This document shows positions 10,983 to 21,895 of a stretch of 64,000 nt of DNA, piece after piece. Within the stretch, counting starts at the first letter, position 1. Every line of letters starts with the position of its first letter. Source of the DNA: Henckelia pumila (lineage: Eukaryota; Streptophyta; Magnoliopsida; Lamiales; Gesneriaceae); contig NC_133120.1 of NCBI RefSeq assembly GCF_033568475.1, positions 51,571,499-51,635,498 of the forward strand, read 5' to 3'. Below the pieces are notes generated by a model. The model was not told where the DNA came from, did no database searches, and worked only from the letters and a program-made list of their open reading frames with translations. A program made the position numbers and the translations under genes.

Positions 10983-11557
10983 TTTGCGATGTGAGTACTA
11001 TGTTTCATTGGTAAGAAACATGGAAATGTCCAAGCATGCAAATAAGTGCTCCTTGTAGAGTGCACTGAACAACACTCCCTAAAGGTATTTTCAAGTGGTT
11101 CTCACTTATCGAGTGGAATAGTTCTAGTTTATGGTTGTACATCATTAGTCCTTATGAACAGGGACAACATGAAGGCTCCATATGCTAGATCTTCACTTTG
11201 ACTTGTTTACCGACTCAACTGGGGTCATCAAGTGTCAATGTTGGGTGTTGTGTCAAAACATATAGGATTCGATGCATTGTAGTCGGGGATTCACCGCTTA
11301 CCTGTGGGTATGGATATCATATGTGTTCTCATGCATATGTAGCTTGAAATCTCTAATAAGAGTGGGTGGTAATTAAGAAAGGATTTCTTGAATTACACCT
11401 TCGATGCAACTATGGCAGGACACATAGTTATCGATTCAATGACAACTCTTGATAAACCAATGGTTGTTGAATCGGTCGGGATATATGAGTTGAAGGGACC
11501 GTATTGTACGTTAACCATAATTGATTGGTTCTTGCAGGCACTATCATTTGATACCTA
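10983..11557 (+). repeat. Copia-type LTR, piece 3 of 4
   Basis: Collinear with the reverse complement of about 58770-59330: GTTTCATTGGTAAG, a CAAGTGGTT...CACTTATCGAGTGG block, TTGACTTGTTTACCGACTC, and TTGGTTCTTGCAGGCACTATC. It ends at the CACTA insertion, whose target duplication CTA is 11555-11557. The open frame at 11388-11579 is not supported as a gene. Confidence 0.82.
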
Positions 11558-11571
11558 CACTAGTAGAAAAA

Positions 11572-11935
11572 TCGCTTAAGACTTCGGTTAATAACCGAAG
11601 TCGTAGGCACTTAATTACCGAAGTAGTGTCACGTGAAGTAATAGGGTACCTTTTTACTTCGCTGAATCGCCGAAGTCTTATACCTTAAATTACCGAAGTC
11701 TTTGGTCATTTTTTGGAAGCAGAATTGGACCGGTGCCGAAGTAAAAACATATATTTGACTTCGCTCATTTCATAAGTTACGAAGTAAAACATATGCTTAT
11801 ACTTCGTCAATTAAAGAAATTGCCGAAGTAAAATGTATTCTTTTACTTCGATTTTTAATGAAATTTTCAAAGAAAAAGATATGCTTATACTTCGGCAATT
11901 TCACTAATTGACGAAGTAAAAGACATTCTAAAAAA
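11572..11935. repeat. CACTA left subterminal repeat region
   Basis: About fifteen degenerate copies of CGAAGT or its inverse ACTTCG occur in roughly 360 bp. The matching right block is 16690-16865. Such subterminal clusters are the usual binding sites of CACTA transposases. Confidence 0.8.
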
Positions 11936-12369
11936 CAAAAAAAAAATTAAAAAAATTTAAAATAGACTAATAAGGTTAATAAATTATTCATCTCATAACA
12001 ACAAACATCCATGAATTCACAAGTATATCCACCAAAATAACCCAAAAATATGCATTTATCCACACGTATTTCCACAAAACTAAAAGTGCATCTATAAAAA
12101 ATAATCAAATTCTAACTATATAAAAACTAGGGAAAAAAACTATACATTAATACATCCTTCAACATAGGATCTATCATATTTGCAGTTGTTCCCTCATGCC
12201 AATGCCTCCAAACCTGAATCAATCGAGAGACATATATCCTTTATCAGTAACTAGTACTTGCAACAAACTTAGAATGCAAAGATTTGAGACATTTATATAT
12301 TTTGAATTGAATTTGAATTTATGTGCTAAAACAAACAATATCAGGAGTAAGTTTCTGGATTTTACTCAC

Positions 12370-12470
12370 CGAACTTAGCAGGTCTTCTAGTTTCTACCCA
12401 TTCCTAAAAGAGTTATTCTTTTGTCCGGTCAAAATTTCAAAGATCAGAACTCCGAAGCTGAACGCATCCG
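12370..12470 (-). pseudogene. Captured receptor-like kinase fragment
   Basis: The minus strand reads AITSDAFSFGVLIFEILTGQ then KNNSFRNG, a stop, and KLEDLLSS, followed by a GTGAGT splice donor. This is kinase subdomain IX (consensus SDVFSFGVLLLEI) with a GQKN extension typical of cysteine-rich receptor-like kinases. Only about 33 codons remain, with no catalytic loop, and the flanks do not continue the kinase fold. It is a non-functional fragment inside the CACTA element. The kinase-family call is firm; the subfamily is a guess. Confidence 0.7.
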
Positions 12471-14027
12471 ATGTAATCGCCGTAGTCACGGCGACGCCCC
12501 CGAAAAAATAATCCCAGAACATCGAACCTTCTCTGAGAGTGGAATACTAGAAGGAAAGTAAAAACAAAAAACAAAAGGATGTTTGTAAATAAGATGGTAC
12601 AGAACCATATCTTAATAGTAAATTCAAATCATTATGTTTGTAAATAACATGGTACCGAACAATAGCTTAATAGTAAATTTAAATCATTAGCATATGGCCC
12701 AAAGTTAGATCGCAAAACCAGGATAAGTTGACATCACTTTTTAAGAAGGAAAACAAGCCTTGAATACTTGCAAGTGTCCCTACCAACTTTTATATATGCA
12801 TACATAATAAAGATTGTGATAATCTTTCATGCAGCCGCCAATATTACCTTCTTCCACTAAAGATCATAAAGAAAAAAGATCACAATGAGATGAGAGTAAA
12901 ATATTCCCGGCCAGCAGCAGCAGCACAATATTACCTTCTTCCTAGCGTATCACACATCTCTATCAATGTAAATTATTTTTTTTTTAGAAAAAAATCAGTA
13001 TATTATATAAACAAAATTCCTAGCGTACGATATAATACAATTTATACAAAATGCAAATAAATATATAAATACAACTAACAAGATAATTAATAAAGATTCA
13101 TCATCATATTAGTACTAAAAAGTAACATACTAATTTAGAATACTAGTGAAAGCAAGTAAAAATAATAATTATGTCAAACACCGGTTGAAAGAACCAAACA
13201 TAAATATAAAATTTATCAAATTACTTATGGATGAAAAGGCTTCGATCATGGGACAAAAGACTGATGATACTATTCAAATTAGAAGCACATAATAAAAATA
13301 TAAAAGAGAATGAAAAAAGCAAATTTTGCAAATGTAAATTAAAATATCTGCTTAACGAAAGAAATCAATTTCCTATTGTACCTCCACTTCTCCAACTTCA
13401 AAGCAAATATTTCCCTGAAGTAACCAATAAAGAAAACAATGCGAAAACAATGAGAGGATATATCCATAAAATATGGACATTCAGTTCACGGACCAATAAG
13501 AAAACAATGCGGAAACAATCAGGAAACAGAGCTTGATCCATGAATCCATGTGTATAATAAAATTTCAAAACAACTATAATACATTTCAGAGGCCAAAACA
13601 GGAGCGTTATATACAAAAGTAAATTAAAATATGAATTCAACCAAAAAACAAAAACAAAAAAAAACAATTTCATATTGTACCTCAACTTTTTCCACTCTTC
13701 ATCATACTTGTCCCTGAATTAAAAAATGCCGAAATGATCAGGATACATCTTTAAGGCTCATGGAGTCTGATCCATGAATCCATGCGTAGAATTAAATTTC
13801 AAAATAAGTATAATAGATTTAAGAGGCAACAGACCAAACACATAAAGACCAATTACAAGTTCAAAACAGGAACAAAATATAAATAACAAATCCTAAGCAG
13901 CACAAAATAATAATAATACTACTAAAACTAGAAAATAATGAATGAATCAAAAAAAAAAAGCAGTAATCCAAACATATCTCTCGTTTGATATCGTGCCATT
14001 CTGAATAAATAGAATAAGAAATTTTAC

Positions 14028-15760
14028 CTTCTCACCACACTGTCAATAGATGCTTTTGAAATTTGAAAACAGTCTATAGTTGAGAATAGAAAACTCTGAA
14101 AACGCGTCCCAACGTGGACGAATACTTTAGCAGGACATATTTGAGAATGCTTCTTAGCAGCAAGTATCGTATCTTTCTCCTCATGTTTGACCAGGTAATA
14201 GCTACCAATTCTCAATGCCTGCCAAGTCAACACTTATATTTAGCGGAAAAAAATTAGCAATATCTTATCTTGGATTGTGAAAGTAAATATCACATACCTC
14301 AAAGACACAAAACCTCTCTGAACTGAATTCCAGCAAAATAGTGCGCTTCTGAGGTTGGCAGCAAGGAACAATCTTATCACATGAATCTGTGTATCCCAAA
14401 GTGCCCTTGCAAAGATAATTCACACTACTATTAGAAATCAAACACGGCAATTCCAATGGGAGATTCGAAATACAACGGGAATTTTCAGCGTAACAGCTGA
14501 TATAAGAACCACAGGGATCTGTAAAATGGCCAAGTAATCCATTTCCAAGGTCATCTGACCTAGAATTTGAAGCGTCCATTAAAGATGGATCAAATTTACA
14601 TCTCTTGTAAAGAAAAACTTCCTCAGATCTGAATTTTTCAAGAGAATCTCCCAGATTGTCCAAGGAAAGCCGAGTGGCATCTGATTCTATATTTTTCTCA
14701 GCAACAAGCAAATCCCAAGGCAGGAGTATGGCCTGAGAAAACATGGATGATTTTTTCGCTTGACCAATTTGAAACTAAAGATGGAAACAAGTAACAATCA
14801 AAAGACAGACAAGAAAGGTATGAATGCTAGCCAACTAAAAATTTACACTAGCGTGTATCTTTGGAATGAACCATATAACCTTACCATTTGCTGAACGGGA
14901 AATTTGTGTGTCAACAAAAGCAAGTGAAACTTCCCACTTTCATGCTCCTGCAAGTTTCTCTTGTCATCGCATAGGAGAGACCATGGATCAAGATTGTAAT
15001 CTTCACTACCTGGCTTCAGATAAAGATAAGGGGAAAATCCCATCCTTCTAGTTAGCGAAGCATTACCAAAGATACTTCGGCAGGATAATGATTGTTCTGG
15101 GTGCAAATCCAAGCCGACCAGTTTTTCAGGTTTGCATTATATAATTATGGTAAAATATTTTGCCTGAAATCATGAAGTTATGATTGACAGCAATAAATCA
15201 ATAGTATAAAAGATTTTCCGTAAATCTATTAAAAATTGTACAAGGTGACATGGATGAAAAGAAAGCCCAACCTCTAAAATCCTACCAATTTCCCACACTA
15301 CTGAAAGCACTGGAACATCAAGTAAGACATCCATGCCACCAGTTGCATCAACAAGTTGCAATCTTCCAGAAGAAAAAGAAATCTGAAAAACAAAAAGGAG
15401 GCGTGTTATTTTAATTGTTCATAGCTTCAGCACAAAACATTAAGTTCAGAAAATGCAAAAGGCACTATACATTACTTATATCTGCCGCAATCATGATAAA
15501 TATAAGAATATCACATGCCAATTGCCACTTAAAGAGATAAGAGATTCAATCATTACGACCTTTAGAGTTCCAACTACAAGCACACCGACGTCTTCTGTGT
15601 GTATTACTTTTCTGATTGATTGTGCATAAAATCTTCCACAACAAGATACAATCTTTTTCGAACAAATACTACCACAAGAATCAGCACTGTTATTCTAGTC
15701 ACCAAGAATTTTCTTCCATGAGGCCTCACAATAACAGATTAAATGACCAATAGGAAGCAC
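14028..15760 (-). pseudogene. Captured multi-exon host gene fragment, possibly CTC1-like
   Basis: Exon-like minus-strand blocks with GT/AG borders: 15760-15560, 15382-15286, about 15125-14885, 14774-14298 and 14218-14028. Readable pieces are LPIGHLICYCEASWKKILG, GRLQLVDATGGMDVLLDVP, FHLLLLTHKFPVQQM, AILLPWDLLVAEKNI and ALRIGSYYLVKHE. The phrase LQLVDATGGMDVLLD looks like an OB-fold strand. The series reminds me of plant CTC1, a subunit of the CST telomere-maintenance complex, but that is recollection and not a search. One in-frame TAG in the first block and the missing ends make it non-functional. Introns are retained, so capture was from genomic DNA. Confidence 0.6.
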
Positions 15761-16468
15761 CTGAAAATCATAGTAAAGTCAAATATTCCTTGATAATTAA
15801 AGCCCCACCAGTTAATATGTCAAGAACTTTTTAATAATTGCAACTGGAGACCAAGAATTTTAACATCAGAAACTAACCACTATCGACTTACCAATCTCAA
15901 TTGGTTATGAACTTCATGGTCAACTGGACACAAACTAAGTTTGCGACACAAACTAAGTTCGCAGAATTCTAGAAGGACACCATGTTGTCAAAGAAAAAAT
16001 AGCATGTGATGGTGACAGCAAACTAAATAAGGTATAATTTTGATAACACCAAAAGGAATTTTACCCGAACATGAAAAACAGATTGAGGCAAATGTGAAAG
16101 AGCATATTTCTGAGCCAGTCCTTCCTTCTGGAATCACCTTGTAATAGTTTCCATAGATTTATTTTTTGAGGGAAATGGAAAAAGATTGAGAGGTAACTTG
16201 TCAAATTTGGAAAATGCGAGTAAAGATATTACATGTTTCGATCCCAAGATCTCCTTATCAGATAAAACCCCAGTAAACTTTTTTCTAAAACATGAGGCAG
16301 TGACATAAATTTCTCTAAAACTCAAATACAAGCAACCTACAACCATAAAACATCAAAATCGATCGGGAAACGGCCGGAAAAACGCAACTAATTCCGACAA
16401 CAGAAAAGAAAATTCGGAAATTTCCTTATGGAATGGGTATCGAGAGATAGATTGCGACGAGATCTTAC

Positions 16469-16545
16469 CAAATATGTAGTCAACTTAACATTTCCGTCAA
16501 AGAGGTGGATGTGGAAGGCTGAAGATTCAAATCGGCGGCGTTGGG
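16469..16545 (-). pseudogene. Possible captured exon at the right end of the CACTA element
   Basis: The minus strand reads RRRFESSAFHIHLFDGNVKL then TTYL, ending in a GTAAGA donor at 16468. The frame is open and the donor fits plant consensus. It could be the first exon of the same captured gene or belong to another one; I cannot tell. Confidence 0.35.
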
Positions 16546-16882
16546 CTAAAGAAGAAAGGGGATCGCGATTTTTTTTTCTCCAAGGATAAATGTTAGAAAA
16601 GTGAGAGGGAAATTAAATCTAAGGTTACCGGTTGTTCTTTTTACTTCATCAATTATAATTATAAATTTTATTTTTTAACTTTTTACTTCGTAAAAATTAA
16701 TATACCGAAGTAAAATGTTACCAAAAATGATTAGTGAAGCCCGTGTTTTTTGAATTCTGAAGTAAAAACTGAGTTTTTACTTCACTAATGTTATTACCGA
16801 AGTTTATTGTTTCATTTTACTTCGTAAATAATAATTGCCGAAGTAATATGTGGCGAAGTAAAAAGCCAAAATTCTACTAGTG

Positions 16883-17050
16883 CTAGGGAGTCATGTAAGC
16901 GTTGCTGCTAGACGTTTAACTTGACTGGTTGGGTACTATCAGACTTGAGTTTTTTGACATTCTTATTATCAAGGGGTTAATTAATATGAATGGAGTTATA
17001 TAGGGTATGCTCACATAAGAGACTTGTTGATCTCGAATCACATGGAGATA
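16883..17050 (+). repeat. Copia-type LTR, piece 4 of 4
   Basis: Resumes with CTAGGGAGTCATGTAAGCGT, matching the sense of 58725-58760 (CTAGGGAATCATGGGGCGAT). The similarity then weakens. The right border with the reversed gypsy LTR is not sharp and I place it near 17050. Confidence 0.6.
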
Positions 17051-17467
17051 TGAAATCATCAATTTTTGACAACCCAACAAAAATCAAAGTTCATAGATCG
17101 TAGCAAAACTTACGTCAAAACGACGCCCTCTTTGCGGTGATCATGTATCTCAACTCGAATCGGAAATCTGACGGTCGGATCGTGCGAATCGGACGGAAGA
17201 AGAGCTTGAGGAATCGGTCATGGCTTCTCTCTCGGTCAACGTGAAGAAGGGAGGATGGAGAGGTGATGGGATGATGGGGTAGGATAGATATTATATACAT
17301 CAAATAATATATTAATCCCCATTGACTAGTCAACCGGCTAATTGCGATTCGATCCCTGAAACTTCAAATTAAATCGATTCAATCTCGGCTCAATTAATCT
17401 CCACTAATTCCAAAATAAATAATAATCCACTCTGTTAATCACGAAATAATTAATTTCAGGGCCTTAC
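17050..17467 (-). repeat. Gypsy LTR fragment (5' part), reversed
   Basis: On the minus strand it starts TGTAAGGCCCTGAAATTAAT. This resembles the LTR starts at 32171 and 39044 (TGTAAGGCCCGGGATTAATT), and later shared words include GGGCGTCGTTTTGACGTAAG versus GAGGGCTTCGATCTCGTGTA. It is truncated, with no R or U5 visible. Confidence 0.6.
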
Positions 17468-17470
17468 AAA

Positions 17471-17596
17471 TTCGGTCCTACCCCATGGGATAAGTGAAAA
17501 CATGTGATTGGTCCAAATGATGTGGACCCCACATGATTGGACCAATGAGGGAGTTCCACCTACTCCATGGGGTAATACCCATGGGGTAGGGTCGAA
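17471..17596. mobile_element. Small MITE with about 19-bp inverted ends
   Basis: The left end TTCGGTCCTACCCCATGGG and the inverse of the right end TTCGACCCTACCCCATGGG match at 17 of 19 bases. The middle is also palindromic (GATTGGTCC...GGACCAAT). No coding capacity. CTTAC occurs close to both sides but not at exactly equivalent positions, so I cannot define a duplication. Confidence 0.6.
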
Positions 17597-17599
17597 CTT

Positions 17600-17930
17600 A
17601 CCATCATTTTGGACTGAAAACGTGTTATTGACATATTTGTCAGGTCTATCTTATCCCGAACCCATAGCCTCTATTTTTGAAAAATTAAATATCTGGAAGA
17701 GAGTTATATTAATATTCTAGCAAAGCTAATATAAGGTAACCTTACATTGGCAATTTAAAATATACTTTAAACATTTGAAGAAACTTTAAAATTAAGAAAC
17801 AAAATATTGTAAAATTCATTTAGATATTTGAACAGAAAATTTTAAATTTTTTAAAGAGAAATAGAATAGTAAAGTCAGAATATTACAAAATAAGGTGACG
17901 AAAAAAGACAACCCTTTTAAAAAATAATTA
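17600..17930. other. AT-rich stretch, no gene seen
   Basis: Low-complexity A/T-rich sequence without credible coding frames, repeats or element ends. Confidence 0.5.
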
Positions 17931-17931
17931 A

Positions 17932-18207
17932 CATCTATCCAACCGATGTGAGACAATATTCAACACACACCTCACACGCCCAGGAATGAACATCTGGAGC
18001 ATTGAGATATTAACGGGTGGCCTAATTATAGGCAGCCCAATTATGAGCGGTCCAACACACACGGAGGGTCTGGGCTCTGATGCCATGTTATAAATTGACT
18101 TGCACCTAACTCACCTCAAAATCTAGCTCAAGAGGTGAGGGATTGTCCTTGTCTATATTAAGGGCTCTCAGAAACTTTATCCAACCGATGTTGAACAATA
18201 TTCAACA
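17932..18207 (-). mobile_element. TRIM-like miniature retrotransposon remnant
   Basis: On the minus strand an LTR-like segment (18207-18086) starts TGTTGAATATTGTTCAACATCGG and ends TATAACA. It is followed immediately by TGGCATCAGAGC (18085-18074), one base off the tRNA-Met primer site. After about 110 bp a second, partial copy begins at 17965 with the same TTGAATATTGT...ACATCGGTTGG start. Short LTRs, a PBS and no coding space fit a terminal-repeat retrotransposon in miniature. The second LTR is diverged or truncated. Confidence 0.55.
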
Positions 18208-18312
18208 AACTTCGAATAAAACCATAAAATTCAAATACACACCATAAAGAGCATCAAATTAATGATTTTTTAGACACGAACACGCATTTGTGTTTCGACT
18301 TATATTCTGAAT

Positions 18313-18483
18313 AACAAAATAATATAAATGAGGGAATGAAAATTAAATCCGAGACATGGTGTAGTAGAAAAGTTACTCACATGAGCGGCGTACGACCCTG
18401 TATTAATCTCCATTCCCTCGCTTATATTATTTTTTGTTGCATTTTCTGTTTTGATTATCCAGGGTTGTACGCCGCTCACATGA
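18313..18483. repeat. Interleaved inverted repeats (A-B-A'-B')
   Basis: Arm A (18313-18338) pairs with A' (18411-18439) and arm B (18375-18400) pairs with B' (18460-18483). B contains GAGCGGCGTACGACCCTG and B' its near-perfect inverse. The arms are interleaved, not nested. No known element ends were recognised. Confidence 0.6.
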
Positions 18484-18586
18484 ATAACAAAACAAAGCAT
18501 TGTTACGGGGCCGTAATCATTCAACAAATTAAACAATGAACAATAAAGTTAAAACCAATAGTTGCTGACGCACATAATTTAAATAA

Positions 18587-19320
18587 GGGTGAATTAGTGT
18601 TCAGTCCCTAAACCCAAATTCAAATTAAGAATCAGTTCCTTGTCAGAAAAAAGTTGTTTGCACTACCTGGGCCCACTTTATTTTTTCGGATAAAATTTAG
18701 TAGAAAACATTGAAAATATGGTATAAGTATATGATATTTGAGCACTAATTGTTCAAGATCGAGTAGAAAAAATAAGATTTTGAGTATAAAATCTAAACAT
18801 CTTTATTAATATGAACTTGCAACATATGTTTGAGTACTCAAAAATCATATATTTGTATCAAATCTAACACATTGGGTACTCAAATATCATATATGAGTAC
18901 CATATTTTTAATGTTTTGTACCGATTTTCATCCAAATAAGATAAATGTATTATTAATATAAATAATTTCTTAGCACTCGAATATCATATATTTATATCAG
19001 ATCTAACACATTTGATACTCAAAATCTCATATATTAATACCGTATTTCTAATATTTTGTACCGATTGTCATCTAAAAAACAAATTGTCATTATAAAAAAT
19101 ATTTGCTTACATATTTGAATACTCAAAAATCATAAATTAGTACCAAGATTTGAAATAGTCGATACTCAATTATCATGTAGTTGTACCATATTTTTCATGT
19201 TATGTACCGAATTTCATCCAAACAAAACATGTGGACCCAGTGAGTTTAAACAAAATTTTTTCTGATAGGGATTGATCACCAAATTAAATTTAGGTGTGGG
19301 GACTGAATTATAAATTTCCG
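18587..19320. mobile_element. Mutator-like MITE, 734 bp, 9-bp TSD
   Basis: Flanked by the perfect 9-bp duplication TTTAAATAA (18578-18586 and 19321-19329). Roughly 90-bp imperfect inverted ends begin GGGTGAATTAGTGTTCAGTC on the left and, inverted, CGGAAATTTATAATTCAGTC on the right. The interior holds three diverged copies, about 140 bp apart, of a motif with GTACCGATTTTCATCC (18918, 19058, 19204). There is no coding capacity. A 9-bp duplication with long inverted ends is the Mutator signature. Confidence 0.82.
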
Positions 19321-19329
19321 TTTAAATAA

Positions 19330-20002
19330 CAAAACATAGCATTGTTAAAATATGTGCTTACCTGTACAATCGATTATTGTAGAAGAAGAACAATCCAAAG
19401 GACAAATGGGACAATAAGGTAATGGAACAAATAAGCAAAGCCAAAATCCTGAGAAACAGAACAATAAATAAATATGGAGGTACGTAGCATACTAACCAAA
19501 AAATTGAGATTTATTTATTGTTTATGGGCAGAACAATAAATAAATAAATATGGAGGTTGAATTGTAAACCTTATAAAATTGAGATTTATTTATATGTTTT
19601 CTCTCTTTGGTCTGCATAGCGAGCAATATGTGCATTGATTTTTCTTATAATTTCTTGCAGATTGTTACAGGATGAACCTGAAATCCACCAACACCAAATC
19701 TCAATGTTTACTTATTTTATTTTACCTTGAAACAGAACAATAAATAAATCGATCTGATAAAAAAAAACAGACGGAGGATTGAATAAATTTATCGGCAAAT
19801 CGTGAAAAAAAAAAAGAGAGAGGGTTGATTAAAAGCGAGTTAATTAGAAAAATTGGAGTTCTTAAAGATGTTCTTACACGACGATCCGGTGGAGTTGATT
19901 TTGAACGCACTGCATCAGTCGTGTTGGATGGTCCCTTTTATTCGCAGAGGCTGAAAAAATTCAAAGCGGTAGAAGAAACAACAACCATGCTTGATTTGTG
20001 AT
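19330..20002 (-). other. Unassigned host DNA, possibly a remnant of a gene leader
   Basis: Between the MITE and the Tat insertion I see no convincing gene. On the minus strand, crossing the Tat insertion site (41600 to 41541, then 20002 downwards), the sequence is pyrimidine-rich. It contains a short ORF, MVVVSSTALNFFSLCE (near 19988-19938), and then a possible GTAAAATAAAA splice donor near 19728. That resembles a 5' leader, but no coding exon follows that I can recognise. Confidence 0.25.
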
Positions 20003-20404
20003 TGATGTACCTCAATAAAGTGATCTCCTTGGATGAGCTAATTAGCCGCGCTAACAAAACTCCTCCAATAAGTGATGACCTATTGCTGACCTGGTATTTA
20101 TAGGAGAGAGCTCCGGATTTAGCGTCTACCTTCCTTATCAAGAATCCGCGAATCCCGGGATCACAATCCCGAATATTTAGGCTGAGATCTCGCCCGAATC
20201 TTGTCTGAAAAAGGAAATAACAATACACTTAATCTGAGCTGAACTGTCATCATGAGGACGTTATACTGCTGCTCTCCCTGGGGTCATATGAAAAAGGGTT
20301 GAGTGAGTTATTGCTGAACCCCTGAACTCAACCTGAACACTGATCCTAACATCTTAGCTAGCTCATCAAGGTTGTCCAACCCCTCTACTAAGCTAACTCC
20401 CTAC

Positions 20405-20860
20405 TGACATCGGGGCTGAGATGAGCTCCTGAGCTGAGCTCCCGACCCGAGCTGGAGGTGACGGTGGAGGAGCTTGGCTGAGCTCCCAAGCTCCCGAGCT
20501 GAGCTCCCGACCAGATCTGGAGGTGATGGTGGAGGAGCTTGGCTGAGCTCCCGACCCGAACTGGAGGTGATGGTGGAGGAGCTTAGTTGAGCTCCCGAGC
20601 TGAGCTCCCGACCTGAGCTGGAGGTGATGGTGGAGGAGCTTGGCTGAGCTCCCGAGCTCCCGAGCTGAGCTCCCAACCCGAACTGGAGGTGATGGTGGAG
20701 GAGCTTGGTTGAGCTCCCGAGCTGAGCTCCCGACCCGAGCTGGAGGTGATGGTGGAGGAGCTTGGCTGAGCTCCCGAGCTGAGCTCCCGACCCAAGCTGG
20801 AGGTGATGGTGGAGGAGCTTGGTTGAGCTTACGAGATGAGCTCCTGAACCAGTTTTGGTT
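20405..20860 (-). repeat. 57-bp GAGCT-rich tandem array in LTR unit A
   Basis: The repeat unit is 57 bp with partial variants, rich in GAGCT and containing GGAGGTGATGGTGGAGGAGC. Because 57 is divisible by three, several frames stay open and give spurious proteins such as REL-SQAPPPSPPARV repeats. Equivalent arrays are at 21465-21895, 31180-31590 and 41015-41455. Confidence 0.9.
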
Positions 20861-21140
20861 GATTAGAGATGTTCCTTTTATATTAGGGTCATCCATGAGC
20901 AATTGGTGTACCTCAATAAAGTGATCTCCTTGGATGAGCTAATTAGCCGCGCTAACAAAACTCCTCCAATAAGTGATGACCTGTTGCTGACCTGAAACCA
21001 AGAACAATAGTGTTAAAGGGGGCCGGAGGGTGTTCCGGCGTATCCCCTCCGACGCTCAAGTCAGATGCTAGGATAGCGAAATATAGAGAGTGGTGTGTGC
21101 GCACAAGTAAAGATTAGGATTCAAATAATGAAAGTGAACC

Positions 21141-21152
21141 TGGTATTTATAG
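21141..21152 (-). promoter_or_regulatory. TATA box of the Tat LTR (unit B)
   Basis: The minus strand reads CTATAAATACCA, followed about 30 bp on by a pyrimidine-rich probable start region. The counterpart in the 5' LTR is 31890-31901. The TATA is kept in unit A, but the segment holding the predicted start site is missing there. Confidence 0.6.
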
Positions 21153-21464
21153 AAGAGAGCTCCGGATTTAGCGCATACCTTCCTTATCAAGAATCCGCGA
21201 ATTCCGGGATCACAATCCCGAATATTTAGGCTGAGATCTCGCCCGAATCTTGTCTGACAAAGGAAATAACAATACACTTAATCTGAGCTGAACTGTCATC
21301 ATGAGGATGCTATACTGCTGCTCTCCATGGGGTCATATGGAAAAGGGATGAGTGAGTTATTGCTGAACCCCTAAACTCAACCTGAACACTGATCCTAAAA
21401 TCTTACCTAGATCATCAAGGTTGTCCAACCCCTATACTAAGCTAACTCCCTACTGACATCGGGC

Positions 21465-21895
21465 CTGAGATGAGCTCCCAAGCTGAGCTCCCGACCCGAG
21501 CTGGAGGTGACGGTGGAGGAGCTTGGCTGAGCTCCCAAGCTCCCGAGCTGAGCTCCCGACCCGAGCTAGAGGTGATGGTGGAGGAGCTTGGCTGAGCTCC
21601 CGAGATCCCGAGCTGAGCTCCCGACCCAAACTGGAGGTGATGGTGGAGGAGCTTGGTTGAGCTCCCGAGCTGAGCTCCCGACCCGAGCTGGAGGTGATGG
21701 TGGAGGAGCTTGGCTGAGCTCCCGAGCTGAGCTCCCGACCCGAACTGGAGGTGATGGTGGAGGAGTTTGGTTGAGCTCCCGAGATGAGCTCCCGACCCGA
21801 GCTGGAGGTGATGGTGGAGGAGCTTGGCTGAGCTCCCGACCCAAGCTGGAGGTGATGGTGGAGGAGCTTGGTTGAGCTCACGAGATGAGCTCCTG
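21465..21895 (-). repeat. 57-bp GAGCT-rich tandem array in LTR unit B
   Basis: Same unit as the array at 20405-20860 but with a different copy arrangement. Confidence 0.9.

Larger units (their letters stand above)
11558..16882. mobile_element. CACTA (En/Spm) transposon carrying host gene fragments, 5.3 kb
   Basis: The ends are CACTAGTAGAA and its inverse TTCTACTAGTG, flanked by the 3-bp duplication CTA (11555-11557 and 16883-16885), the CACTA hallmark. Both subterminal regions (11572-11935 and 16690-16865) are dense in ACTTCGG/CCGAAGT words in both orientations, as expected for transposase-binding repeats. I find no transposase frame inside, so it is probably non-autonomous. The interior is AT-rich and contains exon-like segments of cellular genes on the minus strand (12370-12470, 14028-15760, perhaps 16469-16545). 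This is a Pack-CACTA architecture. It sits in the copia-type LTR, which resumes at 16883. Confidence 0.92.

Noticed and set aside
11388-11579. 63-aa plus-strand frame
   Set aside because: Lies in the copia-type LTR and runs into the CACTA end.
13231-13685. Frames of about 100 aa on both strands
   Set aside because: AT-rich CACTA interior; composition looks random and no splice-compatible motif was found.
20405-21895. CRISPR-like array
   Set aside because: Repeats are contiguous without unique spacers, in a plant retrotransposon LTR.
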